The translations under genes were made by a program, and so were the position numbers. From contig NZ_QQXL01000006.1 of assembly GCF_003640665.1 (NCBI RefSeq), positions 62,001-126,000 of the forward strand: DNA of 64,000 nt, written 5' to 3'. Source of the DNA: Galactobacter caseinivorans (lineage in GTDB: Bacteria > Actinomycetota > Actinomycetes > Actinomycetales > Micrococcaceae). The notes under the pieces were generated by a model. That model was not told the origin of the DNA, ran no database searches, and saw nothing but the letters and a program-made list of their open reading frames with translations. Positions within the stretch are counted from its first letter, which is position 1; each line of letters begins with the position of its first letter. Positions 34,388 through 45,200 of the stretch are shown here, piece by piece.

Positions 34388-34927
34388 ATGAGCGTGCGTA
34401 CACCCGACCCGAATTCCGGCTGGCTCTCTGACGAAGACCTCTATGAGGCGCGGCACCGGCTCCCCATGTTGTACGTGGAAGCCGTTCCCGTGCGCATTGA
34501 CCCGCTGGGCTACGTGAATCAGATTGGTCTGCTGTACACCACGGATGAGGCGGGGCACTTTGAGCGCACCTTCGTCTCCGGCCGCGTGATGTACCGCGAG
34601 ACCGTCCGCGCGGCGCTGATGCGCCACCTGGAGAAGGATCTGGGACCCATGGCGATGCCGTCGCTTCCAACCTCCCCCGTCCCCTTCACCGTGGGCGAGT
34701 ACTTCCCCTCCCCCTCGGAAACCGGGCTGACAGATGAGCGGCAGCACGCCGTCGCCCTGGCTTATGTGGTGCCGGTGCGCGGGGAATGCTCCCCGCGCCA
34801 GGACGCCCTTGAGCTGACCTGGATGAGCCCGGAGGAGGCGCTGGCAGAGTCGGTGCAGGCGGAGTTCACCGGCGGCCGCGGCAACATTGTGCGCGCCGCG
34901 CTGGCTCACGTGGGCTGGGGGCGCTAA
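34388..34927 (+). CDS. NUDIX-like protein of the DUF4916 type
   Basis: The 179-aa sequence MLYVEAVPVRIDPLGYVNQIGLLYT ... ERTFVSGRVMYRETVRAALMRHLEKDLG resembles a NUDIX fold in which the box (GX5EX7REUXEEXGU) is degenerate: the REXXEE glutamates are mostly replaced (RAALMRHLEKDLG). Such proteins may lack pyrophosphohydrolase activity. It ends 5 nt before the next start. Confidence 0.7.
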   Translation: MSVRTPDPNSGWLSDEDLYEARHRLPMLYVEAVPVRIDPLGYVNQIGLLYTTDEAGHFERTFVSGRVMYRETVRAALMRHLEKDLGPMAMPSLPTSPVPFTVGEYFPSPSETGLTDERQHAVALAYVVPVRGECSPRQDALELTWMSPEEALAESVQAEFTGGRGNIVRAALAHVGWGR

Positions 34928-34932
34928 GCACC

Positions 34933-35817
34933 GTGCCGGTCCGATTCGACGGCGAGGCCCCCCGCCACCGTCGCTCCGTGTCCGCCCGCCAGATCTCTGC
35001 GGGCGATCGCTTCATGCGCCGCAACGGCAAGCCAAGCGTCGCGGTCAAGAGCGTGCGCGTGGTCCGGGATTCCTTTGGAACGGACGCCTATGTGGAGGCG
35101 CAGCTGATGGATGGGGTGCGCGTGACCATCGCGATTGCCTCCTCCATCCGCGTCTACACCGAGCGCGCGGCCGGCCCGGGCTTCTCCGATCTCATCGCCC
35201 TGCCCACGGAGGCGGGCACGGCGGAGGCCGCTCTGGTCGCGGCCGTGCAGGCTTACCCGGAGGACGGCGAGCTGTTGGACACGGCGCTGCGCCTGGCCCC
35301 CGGCATCAACCCCCGCGCCGGCGCGCACCTAGTAGACCTGGCGTGGGCGGCGGACCGGCTGGTGGTGGAACACGGCGATACCGAGGCGGGCATGCCCTTG
35401 CTTGCGGCGCTGACCGTCCTGAGTTTTGACGGCAACGAGGGCCGCTGGCGCGCGGTGCGCCACGGCCTGGCGCTCTCCGCCTGGCTGGCGCGCCAGCAGG
35501 GCGTGATGGACGCCGCCGCGGAGTTGGGTGCGCGCATCCGCCGCGGCGAGGAGGAAGCGCTGGAGGACATGCGCGGCCCCGTCGCGGCGATTCGGCGCCG
35601 GGAACTGAGCAACCCTGTTTTCCCCGAGCGGGAGATCCAGAAGGCACGGGACACGGGCGCCATCCAGGACGAACGCCAGCTGCGTCTCACGCGCCTTGAC
35701 CTGCTGCTGGCACAGTTGGCCACCGGCTGGGCGGGCCTGAATGAGGCGGAGCTGACGCGGCTCATTAGCGCGGAGCTGGCGGCGCTTGGCCCCGGCGGCG
35801 GCGCGTCAGTGATCTAG
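34933..35817 (+). CDS. Hypothetical protein (294 aa)
   Basis: GTG start 5 nt after the NUDIX-like gene. Residues 10-80 form a small beta-rich unit (RQISAGDRFMRRNGKPSVAVKSVRVVRDSFGTDAYVEAQLMDGVRVTIAIASSIRVYTE). The rest is helical and acidic, ending in alternating helices. No signal peptide, no membrane span. Family not recognised with confidence; shared operon with the neighbouring gene is likely. Confidence 0.6.
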   Translation: MPVRFDGEAPRHRRSVSARQISAGDRFMRRNGKPSVAVKSVRVVRDSFGTDAYVEAQLMDGVRVTIAIASSIRVYTERAAGPGFSDLIALPTEAGTAEAALVAAVQAYPEDGELLDTALRLAPGINPRAGAHLVDLAWAADRLVVEHGDTEAGMPLLAALTVLSFDGNEGRWRAVRHGLALSAWLARQQGVMDAAAELGARIRRGEEEALEDMRGPVAAIRRRELSNPVFPEREIQKARDTGAIQDERQLRLTRLDLLLAQLATGWAGLNEAELTRLISAELAALGPGGGASVI

Positions 35818-35910
35818 CCCAGGACGTGAGGGCGGCGCCGGCGGGCCCCAGTCGGTACAGTCGGGCGCAAGCGCGGTCAGTGGATCGCGAATGCCCCGTG
35901 AGGAGTCCGC

Positions 35911-37368
35911 GTGGACAAGATTCAACTCAGCATTGACCCACGTCGCCCCGCCATTGCGCAGTTGGCTCACGCCGCCTGCATCATGGCGGCCGAGTCTCAG
36001 CCGCTCTTTGACGCGCGCTTTGGCGGGCGCAATGCCACGGTGGACCTGGCAGCGGACCGGCCGCTTTTTCTGCTGAGCACGCCTGAGGCCAACTTGGAGT
36101 TTGGCGCGCAGCTGGTGGGCACCCATGACACGGCCGCCAACACGTGGACCTGGGGTTGGCGCGATGCCCAGGGCTGGAACCCGTGGACCGTGGGCGCTTC
36201 CCGGCAGCTCCTGGCTGTGGGCGAGGCAGTGGAGGACCCGGACATTCTGCTGGGATCCATGCCTTACCAAGACGGCATGGACCAGATCTGCATCGCGGCC
36301 ACGCAGGCGGTCACAGACCTCTATGTGCACTACGAGCTGCGGGTCGGCGCCCTGCGACACGTGCTCTTGCTGATCAACCCCATGCTCTTTGACCTGCCCG
36401 AGCCCACACCAACCACCACGGCCCAGGCTCTGCACCGCGCGGCGGCCGCGCCCTGGTTCAGCGACGCACGCGCCGCTGTGCGCGGCTACGGTGCACGCCG
36501 CGAGGGCGTGGAGTGGGAGGAGGACGAGCTGGGCATCGCGACCCTGAGCATGGACCGCGGCACGGTACGGATCGGCTTTGATGAGGACGACGGCGTGCGC
36601 TCGGTTGAGGTGAACGACGCCGGTTCTTGGCTCCCTGCCCCTGCGGACGACGGCGTGGCGGCCACCTCCGCGACGCGCGGCCCGGTCGGTTCCGGCTTTG
36701 CGACGCCCGCACCGGAGACTGGGCCTGCGCCCTCCGCCCCGACGTACTCGAACCCGCAACGTCCCGCACCCGCGCCGGCACCCGCACCCGCGCCGGCACC
36801 CGCGCCGGCTCCGGCACCCGCGCCGGCGCGCCCGGCTGGACCCAACGTCGTCGACTCCCGACTTTTTGGACGCCGCGAGGACCGCGCCCCGGCCCCGCGA
36901 CCGATCCCGGACGCAGCCCCCGCGCCCAGCGCGGACCCGGAGGCGCAGGCACTCGCCGAGCGCCAACGCGAGCTGCAGGAACGGTTTGTTGCCGCCCACG
37001 CCGGGCGTAGCTGGCGGCTGAGCCTGGACGGCCCGGAGCCGCGAGTGGACTTCCTCAACGGTGCCGGGCAGAGCACCCAGAGCTACGCCGCGCACCTGCT
37101 GGGCGTGGTGCGCCGCAGACCGGCGCTGTGGCAATGGGCCTGGTCACTCGATCACCTGCCAGCCGCCGGAACCGAGCGCAGCTCCGCGCTACGGGAGCTG
37201 GGAGAGGCCACCAGCGATCCCAGCCTTGGCCTGCCCGAAGGCTCATACGAGCCGGGGCTAGAGGAGCACTTTGTGCAGCTCTATGTGAGCCACCACGGGC
37301 CGGCGCCGCTGCTGCGGGGGCGGCTGGGCAACGGCTCGCGTTTTTGGGCGTTTCTCGAGGAGCGGTAA
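35911..37368 (+). CDS. Double DUF6882-like protein with Ala-Pro linker (485 aa)
   Basis: GTG start preceded by GAGG. Residues 1-165 are DUF6882-like (FLLSTPEANLEFGAQLVGTHDTAANTWTWGWRD ... GWNPW). Residues about 283-310 are an (Ala-Pro)n run, expected to be stiff and extended. Residues about 350-485 repeat a related unit (WRLSLDGPEPRVDFLNGAGQSTQSYAAHLLGVVRRRPALWQWAWS). Function unknown. No export signal. Confidence 0.72.
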   Translation: MDKIQLSIDPRRPAIAQLAHAACIMAAESQPLFDARFGGRNATVDLAADRPLFLLSTPEANLEFGAQLVGTHDTAANTWTWGWRDAQGWNPWTVGASRQLLAVGEAVEDPDILLGSMPYQDGMDQICIAATQAVTDLYVHYELRVGALRHVLLLINPMLFDLPEPTPTTTAQALHRAAAAPWFSDARAAVRGYGARREGVEWEEDELGIATLSMDRGTVRIGFDEDDGVRSVEVNDAGSWLPAPADDGVAATSATRGPVGSGFATPAPETGPAPSAPTYSNPQRPAPAPAPAPAPAPAPAPAPAPARPAGPNVVDSRLFGRREDRAPAPRPIPDAAPAPSADPEAQALAERQRELQERFVAAHAGRSWRLSLDGPEPRVDFLNGAGQSTQSYAAHLLGVVRRRPALWQWAWSLDHLPAAGTERSSALRELGEATSDPSLGLPEGSYEPGLEEHFVQLYVSHHGPAPLLRGRLGNGSRFWAFLEER

Positions 37369-37394
37369 TTCCTCGAGGGTCGATGCATGGACAG

Positions 37395-38531
37395 CTAGGA
37401 CAGCTTCATCACGTGCACGGTGTGCGAGGAGGCGCGTGAGAAGCGGTCCATCAGCAGCACCACGATCACGCCAATCACCACGCCAATCAGCGTCTCCAGC
37501 GCGCGGTCGTAGAGGATGTCCGGCGTGAGCGGGCGCCCAAGCGTGCCGCCCACCAGCGCCAGCGGCGTCACAAAGAGCATGGCCCAGAAGTAGTTGCGGG
37601 TCACAAAGATCTCGGCCAGGAACTGCATCAGGCCAATCGCCAGCACGGCCAGCCACGGCTGGGGTTGCAGCAACACGATCAGCGCCATGAGAATCAGGCC
37701 AGCGCCGGTGCCGAGCACGCGGTGCACGGCGCGGATGATGCGGTGTTGCGTGCTGCGCCCCACGAGCGGCACCACGGCGGCCACCATGGCCCAATAGGTG
37801 TGGCCCATACCGAGCGGGCCGGAGAGCAGGATGGCGGCACTGCCCGCCACGCCCGCGGCGACCAGGTAGGCCAGGCCCTCTCGCCAGATGGCCCCCTGCG
37901 CAGAGGGCGGAATCATGGGCAGCGGCGTGACCTGCCACGGGGTGCGGTTCAGCGGAGCTATGCGCCCCAGCTGGCCAAGGACCAGGGCCAGGATCATGGC
38001 GGAGCTAGCGGTGAACATCCCATCGCTCAGTCCGGGATCCGCCGGCAGTGAGGCAATCGCGGCGAAGGCAAAGATGTGAAAGAGCGATCCGGCCGGACGC
38101 AGGCGCAAGAACCCGGCCACCACGGAGGCGGCGCCAGCCACCAGCGTCGTCAGTCCCACCAACCACCAGCCACCGGTGGGCAGCGTCACGCCGTGCACCA
38201 GGAAGTTGCCTGCCAGGGTCGCCAGCAGCACCACAAGCCACATGAGCGCGCCGGCCTTGATCTGCATCAGGAGCCGGTCAAGGTGCCCCGGGACGCGCGA
38301 ATACACGCCAACGAAGGCCCCAAAGACGGCGTACGGCGCCAGTTCAATGCGTTGCACCGCGATGAGCGTGAGCAGCGGAAGGAGCACACCAATGGCCGTG
38401 CGCAGACCCACGTGATGATCCCCATTTAGGGGCGCCAACGTGAAGAGGTGGCGCAGGCGGAAGCGATCCGCTGTGGCCGTGCCAGACGTGGGCGGCTGTG
38501 GGCTGGGGGCGGGGACGCTAGCTGCATTCAT
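37395..38531 (-). CDS. FUSC-family membrane protein (378 aa)
   Basis: Hydrophobic repeats form two blocks of spans, with LRTAIGVLLPLLTLIAVQRIELAPYAVFGAFVG and YWAMVAAVVPLVGRSTQHRIIRAVHRVLGTGAG, the FUSC/aromatic-acid-exporter signature. GALMWLVVLLATLAGNFLVHG lies between. Inner-membrane exporter of unknown substrate. Convergent with the DUF6882 gene. Confidence 0.85.
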   Translation of the reverse strand: MNAASVPAPSPQPPTSGTATADRFRLRHLFTLAPLNGDHHVGLRTAIGVLLPLLTLIAVQRIELAPYAVFGAFVGVYSRVPGHLDRLLMQIKAGALMWLVVLLATLAGNFLVHGVTLPTGGWWLVGLTTLVAGAASVVAGFLRLRPAGSLFHIFAFAAIASLPADPGLSDGMFTASSAMILALVLGQLGRIAPLNRTPWQVTPLPMIPPSAQGAIWREGLAYLVAAGVAGSAAILLSGPLGMGHTYWAMVAAVVPLVGRSTQHRIIRAVHRVLGTGAGLILMALIVLLQPQPWLAVLAIGLMQFLAEIFVTRNYFWAMLFVTPLALVGGTLGRPLTPDILYDRALETLIGVVIGVIVVLLMDRFSRASSHTVHVMKLS

Positions 38532-38595
38532 GACACGTCAACGATAGTCCCCTGCGATGCCCAGCGGCAGGGCTGGTAGGCGAGCTACGCAGTGA

Positions 38596-39990
<1,395 letters not shown>

Positions 39991-40006
39991 CGGCGCCCGC
40001 CTGGAT

Positions 40007-40112
40007 GCCATCTCATACGACGAACGCCACCTGATACGACGGCGCCCGCCTGGATGCCACTTCACACGACAAACGCCGCCTTGGAAGACGGCGTTTGTCG
40101 TATGAGGTGGCA
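40007..40112. repeat. Family A palindromes between tgt and the VUT transporter
   Basis: Two partial copies (40007-40028, 40027-40046) and one imperfect hairpin (40055-40112, three mismatches over 26 bp). A 49-bp period is visible because GACGGCGCCCGCCTGGATGC occurs twice (39987 and 40038). Confidence 0.85.
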
Positions 40113-40167
40113 GGGGTGCCGGGGCGGCAGGGGTGCCGGGGTGGCAGGGGCGGCCGGTGGCCGGCGC

Positions 40168-40860
40168 TTAGCCCCGCTCCGCCGCCACGGCCTTGACGTA
40201 GCCCGGCTCGCGGCGCTTGACCCACCCGATCACCAGCACGGTCAGCGGCGAAAGCACCACCTCCACCAGCGTCTTCCACACAAAGCCGACCACCACGTAG
40301 TTGACGAAGGCGCCCCAGGAATCCACGCCGATCACCGACGCGGCAATGGAGCAGAAGATGAGAGTGTCAAGGAATTCGCCCAGGCCGGTGGAGCCCAGCA
40401 GGCGCAGCAGCAGCTTCTTCTCGCCGTGACGCTTCTTGAGCGTGACCATGACCAGGGAATTAGAAAGCTGGCCCACCAGGAACCCGGCGAGCGAGGCCAC
40501 CACCACCAACCAGACCGGCCCAAGCGTGCGCTCCAGCGCCGCCTGGCCGTCGTAGAAGCTGGCCGAGGGCAGCTGGATCATGACCCAGAACGTGCCTGCG
40601 GCAAACGCGGCCATCACAAAGGTCGCCAGCACCGCGCGGCGAGAGGCCTTCCAGCCGTACACCTCAGAGATCACGTCGCCCAGGATGTACGCGAGCGGGA
40701 ACAGGAAGAAGCCGCCGTCGGTGACCAGCGGGCCAATCTCCACGCCCTTGGAGGCGCCAATGTTGGAGAGCACCACGACCACGGCCATCACGGCGACGGT
40801 GACCGCAAAAAAGCGGCTGCCGATGGGGGCAAAGGCGGTGGGCAGGGGTGTGGCGGACAT
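40168..40860 (-). CDS. VUT-family queuosine precursor transporter (YhhQ/QPTR type)
   Basis: The start at 40860 gives MSATPLPTAFAPIGSRFFAVTVAVMAVVVVLSNI; the longer frame upstream is a shadow. Family marks: KGVEIGPLVTDGGFFLFPLAYILGDVISEVYGWKASRRAVLATF, then FLVGQLSNSLVMVTLK and GLGEFLDTLIFC. Six or so membrane spans, 230 aa. It imports queuine or preQ1/preQ0 by family knowledge. Convergent to tgt and separated by the family A repeats, so it probably feeds Tgt. Confidence 0.88.
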   Translation of the reverse strand: MSATPLPTAFAPIGSRFFAVTVAVMAVVVVLSNIGASKGVEIGPLVTDGGFFLFPLAYILGDVISEVYGWKASRRAVLATFVMAAFAAGTFWVMIQLPSASFYDGQAALERTLGPVWLVVVASLAGFLVGQLSNSLVMVTLKKRHGEKKLLLRLLGSTGLGEFLDTLIFCSIAASVIGVDSWGAFVNYVVVGFVWKTLVEVVLSPLTVLVIGWVKRREPGYVKAVAAERG

Positions 40861-41173
40861 GCGCAGGGGTCTCCTGAGAAGAGGGTCGGTCGGGTTCGAG
40901 CCGGCGCTGCCACCACCGCTCACAGGGGCCAAAGACCGGCACACGCGAGCGCCCCGGTCAAGAGCCAGGGGCAATTCTCTCACGATGCTCACCCTTCCCT
41001 GCCCGACGCCGCTGGGGTGCGTCGAGCGCTCTGCCTGCCCAGGCGGGCCGTGGGGACCGCAACCCCCTGCCGTGGCGCGGTTCGCGCCCGGCCCGACCAC
41101 GCGGCGTCGGGCGCTGCGTCATGTACCCAAGGTGGCCCGTCATGGGGCCAGGCACGCACCCGGTGCCCGGTTC
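40861..41173. other. Divergent intergenic region with family B palindrome
   Basis: No gene. Left arm GCCCGACGCCGC at 41001-41012 and right arm GCGGCGTCGGGC at 41101-41112, 88 nt apart. No known preQ1 riboswitch consensus was found in the leader of the transporter. Confidence 0.6.
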
Positions 41174-41185
41174 TACGATGGAGTC
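41174..41185 (+). promoter_or_regulatory. Leaderless-type -10 of pdxK
   Basis: TACGAT (41174-41179) ends 6 nt before ATG 41186. No good -35 is evident. Confidence 0.5.
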
Positions 41186-42001
41186 ATGACTACTTCCACT
41201 CCCCCGATTGCCCTGTCGATCGCTGGGTCCGAGGCCACCGGCGGCGCCGGCGCGCAGGCGGACCTGAAGACGTTCGAGGAACTGGGCACCTTTGGCATCA
41301 TTGCGCTGACCTGCATTGTTTCCTTTGACCCCAAGAACAATTGGGGACACCGCTTTGTGCCGGTGGCCCCGCAGGTGATTGCCGATCAGCTGGAGGCCGT
41401 GCAGGCCGCGTACGCCGGCCAGCTGCGCACCGTGAAGCTGGGCATGATGGGCACCCCGGACACCATCGAGACCGTGGCCGCCGCGCTGGAGAACCAGGAG
41501 TGGGCCAACGTGGTCCTTGACCCGGTGCTGATCTGCAAGGGCCAGGAGCCCGGCGCCGCGCTGGACACTGATCAGGCGCTGCAGGCCAAGCTGCTGCCCA
41601 AGGCCACGTTTGTGACCCCCAATCACTTTGAGGCAGAGGCGCTTTCTGGCATCTCCATCTCCTCCGTGGAGGACCTGAAGGAGGCCGCGCGGCTGATCTT
41701 TGAGAAGTCCGGCGCCACGGTTCTGGCCAAGGGTGGCGTGCGGCTGGCGGGACCGGACGCCGTGGACGTGTTCTACGACGGCTCCACCATGGAGGTGCTG
41801 TCCACACCCAAGGTGGGAGACGTGGCGGTCTCCGGTGCGGGCTGCACGCTGGCCGCGGCCGTCACCGCGGAGCTGGCCAAGGGTGTGGCCCCGCTGCAGG
41901 CCTCCATCAACGCCAAGGCGTTTGTCACCGAATCCATCAAGAACCGCGTGGCCTCCGCCGCGCCGTTTGAGGCCGTGTACCAGGGCGGCGCGCGCCGCTA
42001 G
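41186..42001 (+). CDS. pdxK: Pyridoxine kinase of the PdxK/ThiD ribokinase-like class
   Basis: Bacillus PdxK-like throughout: LSIAGSEATGGAGAQADLKTFEELGTFGIIALTCIVSFDP, KLGMMGTPDTIETVA, VVLDPVLICKGQE and DVAVSGAGCTLAAAVTAELAKG. The last motif has Cys in place of the usual general-base Asp, as in Bacillus PdxK and ThiD. The 271 aa are normal. Phosphorylates pyridoxine or hydroxymethylpyrimidine; which is preferred needs an assay. Confidence 0.9.
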   Translation: MTTSTPPIALSIAGSEATGGAGAQADLKTFEELGTFGIIALTCIVSFDPKNNWGHRFVPVAPQVIADQLEAVQAAYAGQLRTVKLGMMGTPDTIETVAAALENQEWANVVLDPVLICKGQEPGAALDTDQALQAKLLPKATFVTPNHFEAEALSGISISSVEDLKEAARLIFEKSGATVLAKGGVRLAGPDAVDVFYDGSTMEVLSTPKVGDVAVSGAGCTLAAAVTAELAKGVAPLQASINAKAFVTESIKNRVASAAPFEAVYQGGARR

Positions 42002-42023
42002 CTAGACCGAGCAGGGCCAACCC

Positions 42024-42065
42024 CAGGGGCGGGTGGTGACGAGACATCGTCGCCACCCGCCCCTG
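42024..42065 (+). terminator. Terminator after pdxK
   Basis: CAGGGGCGGGTGGTGA pairs with TCGCCACCCGCCCCTG (16 bp, one G-U) around a 10-nt loop, 22 nt after the pdxK stop. Confidence 0.85.
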
Positions 42066-42201
42066 TTCGTGACGCCCGACGGCGGTGACCGGGCGCTTCA
42101 CAACGGCGGCCGCGGCGCGGTTCTCTTACACCGTCTTCACTCGAATCGTCAACCCGAAATGACGCCCCGCGCGCGGGTCGCGCATCATGTCAAACAAGTC
42201 C

Positions 42202-42230
42202 TTGACATCTGAGTGCGGGTGTCCGATGCT
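42202..42230 (+). promoter_or_regulatory. Candidate promoter of the subtilase gene
   Basis: TTGACA (42202-42207), a 17-bp spacer and GATGCT (42225-42230). The 5' UTR would be about 60 nt with AAGGAG at 42286-42291. Confidence 0.5.
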
Positions 42231-42295
42231 CTTGAATGTGGTGTGGCTCACGCTGTTGGGCAACACCCCGTCACCCCTTCCACTCAAGGAGCACC

Positions 42296-45200
42296 ATGAG
42301 CCATCGACCCTTGCGTCGTCGTCTCGCGCTCGGGGTACTGGTGATTGCGACCGGCACGTCGCTCACATTCGCCAGCACCCTGCCCGCCAACGCGGCTAAG
42401 ACACCCAGTGATTCCGATGGGGGCGCGTTCAGCGCCTCGGAGTCGCGCCTGGACGCCCTGCAGAACCTGAAGGTTGCGGGCCCAGTGCGTGACAGCGACG
42501 GGGAGGTGAGCGCCTACGTCCAGTTCTCCGGTCAGGGTGCGTTCGGCTCCACCCAGAGCAACGCCGTACGCCAGGGCAAGCAAAAGCCGGCCAAGAAGGT
42601 CGCGGAGGTCAAGAAGATCCGCGCCTCCATCACCGCCAAGGCTAAGAGCGCTGCCAAGTCCGCTGACGCGGATGTGCTGTACCAGACCACCAACACCATC
42701 CCGGGTGTGGCGCTGACGGGTGACGCGGACAAGATCCGCGCCCTTGCCTCGCGCTCGGACGTCGTCAAGATCACCGGCATTGTGCCCAAGAACCCGGAGA
42801 ACGCTGGCAGCGCCATCGACTCCGGCGCTCTGGCGTCCTGGCAGAAGCTGGATCAGACCGGCGAGGGCGTGACGATCGCCGTCCTCGATACCGGCGTTGA
42901 CTACACGCACGCGGGCTTTGGTGGCCCCGGCACCGCGGAGGCCTACAAGAAGGCCCAGGCCTCCCCCACGCTGCCCAAGGCCAACACGCGCCTGCTGGAC
43001 AACAAGAAGTTCATTGGTGGTTGGGACTTGGTCGGAGATGACTACGACGCCAACTCCAACAACCCCACGTACCAGCCCATCCCCAAGCCTGACCCCAACC
43101 CGCTTGACTGCTCCACCGCGGGCCACGGCTCGCACGTGGCAGGCACCGCAGCAGGCTACGGCGTCACGGCGGATGGCAAGACCTTCCGCGGCGACTACTC
43201 CAAGCTGACCGCCGAGCAGGTCAAGGCCATGCGCGTTGCCCCGGGCTCCGCCCCCAAGGCCTCCCTGGTCGGCATCCGCGTCTTCGGTTGCGTTGGCTCC
43301 TCCAGCGTGGTGGGCCAGGCCCTTGACTACGTGCTTGATCCCAACTCGGACGGCGACTTCTCCGACCGCGCGCAGGTCGTGAACATGTCCCTTGGTTCGG
43401 ACGCGACCCCCACGCAGGACCCCGAGAATGACATCGTTGATGCGCTCACCAAGCAGGGCATCCTCTCCGTCGTCTCCTCCGGCAACGCCAGCGACGTCAC
43501 CGACGTCGGTGGCTCCCCCGGTAACTCACGCTCCTCGCTGACCGTGGCCAACACGGTGAGCTCGCTGGCCTCCGTTGACGAGACCAAGGTGACCGCCCCG
43601 GCGGACCTGGCAGGCAGCTACGGCTCCCAGCTCTCCTCCAACTTCCCCTGGACCGGTCCCGTCACCGGTGACGTCGTGATGGTCAACGGTGACGCCAGCG
43701 TCACCGGTTGCTCCGCCATCACCGACCCCGCGGTCAAGGGCAAGTGGGTTTGGTTGCACTGGACGGATGACCCCACGGGCGTCAGCCTCCCCTGTGGCTC
43801 GGCCGCACGCTTCAACAACGCCAAGGCCGCAGGCGCCACCGGCGTGGTCCTTGATTCGCCCTCGGATCTGTTCAACGCTGGCATCGCCGGCAACACCACG
43901 ATTCCGGGCGTTCAGCTGACCAAGACCTCTGCTGCCAAGCTGCAGGGCGCGGCAAAGGCCGGCACGCTGAAGGTGTCGGTTGATCCGGCCCAGCGCGGCA
44001 AGGTCATCGCCGAGACCGGCGCAAAGGACACCATGAACGTGTCCTCCTCGCGCGGTGTTCACGGCAGCAACGGCGTCTCCAAGCCTGACGTCGGCGCGGC
44101 CGGTACCTCTGTTGGTTCGGTTGCGGTGGCCTCCGGTAACGGCGCCTCCGTCAAGACCGGTACCTCGATGGCCGCCCCGCACGTGGCCGGCATCGCCGCC
44201 CTGGTCGCCGCCAGCGGCAACTACACCCCGTACCAGGTCAAGTCCCTGATCATGAACACGGCTGCCACCGATGTGAAGCGCGACGGTGTGGCCTTTGGCC
44301 CGCACCGCGTGGGTTCCGGACGTGTCATGGCCGACGCCGCGCTGAAGACCCCGGTCTACGCGTACGACAAGACGGCGCCGGATCTGACCACCTCCGTGTT
44401 CGGTGTGGTGGAGGCCGCCAAGGGCACCACCAAGCTCAGCCGCACCATTGAGCTGCGCAACGTGACCACCAAGGCACGCACCTACAACGTGGGCTACCTG
44501 GCCGCGACCAGCATGCCGGGCGCCAAGGTCACCGTGGACAAGAAGAAGGTGACCGTCCCCTCCAAGGGCCTGGCCACCGTCAAGGTCACCCTGACCCTGA
44601 AGTCCGCTCAGATGGAGAAGTCCATGGACAAGACCATGGATGCCAACCAGCTCGGTTTCGCCCGCACCTACCTCGCGGACGTCACCGGTCGTGTGGAGTT
44701 CACCTCCGCCGGCGGCTCTGCCTCCCAGGCGGATCCCACCCTGCGCGTCCCCGTGACCGCAGCACCCAAGCCGGTCTCTGACATGAGCGCCAAGAACGTC
44801 AAGGTCAACCTGAGCAAGAAGACCGCCACGGTTGGTCTTGCCGGTCGCGGTGTGGATCAGGGCTCGGGAGCAGAGAACTTCCTCTCCAAGGCCTCCACCC
44901 TGACCCTGGGTCACAGCAGCGCTCGCCTCGGCGAGAAGACTGACACCGTGCCGTCCGCTCGTCCCATGGACCTGCAGTACGTCGGTGCCAACTCCACGGC
45001 CCCGTCCGTGGGTGCCGCGAACGGCCGCTTGGACATTGGTCTGAGCACCTGGGGCAACTGGTCCTCGCTGACCGGTACCGCCAGCGGTAACACCAACCAG
45101 CTGCAAGCTGACATCGACGTCAATGGTGATGGCAAGGCGGACTTCCGCTCCTTCACCACTGCCGCGGATGACCTGGACCTGACCTTGGTTGCCACCGTGA

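Noticed and set aside
40861-41000. preQ1 riboswitch in front of the VUT transporter
   Set aside because: No match to the preQ1 type I, II or III consensus was found by eye.
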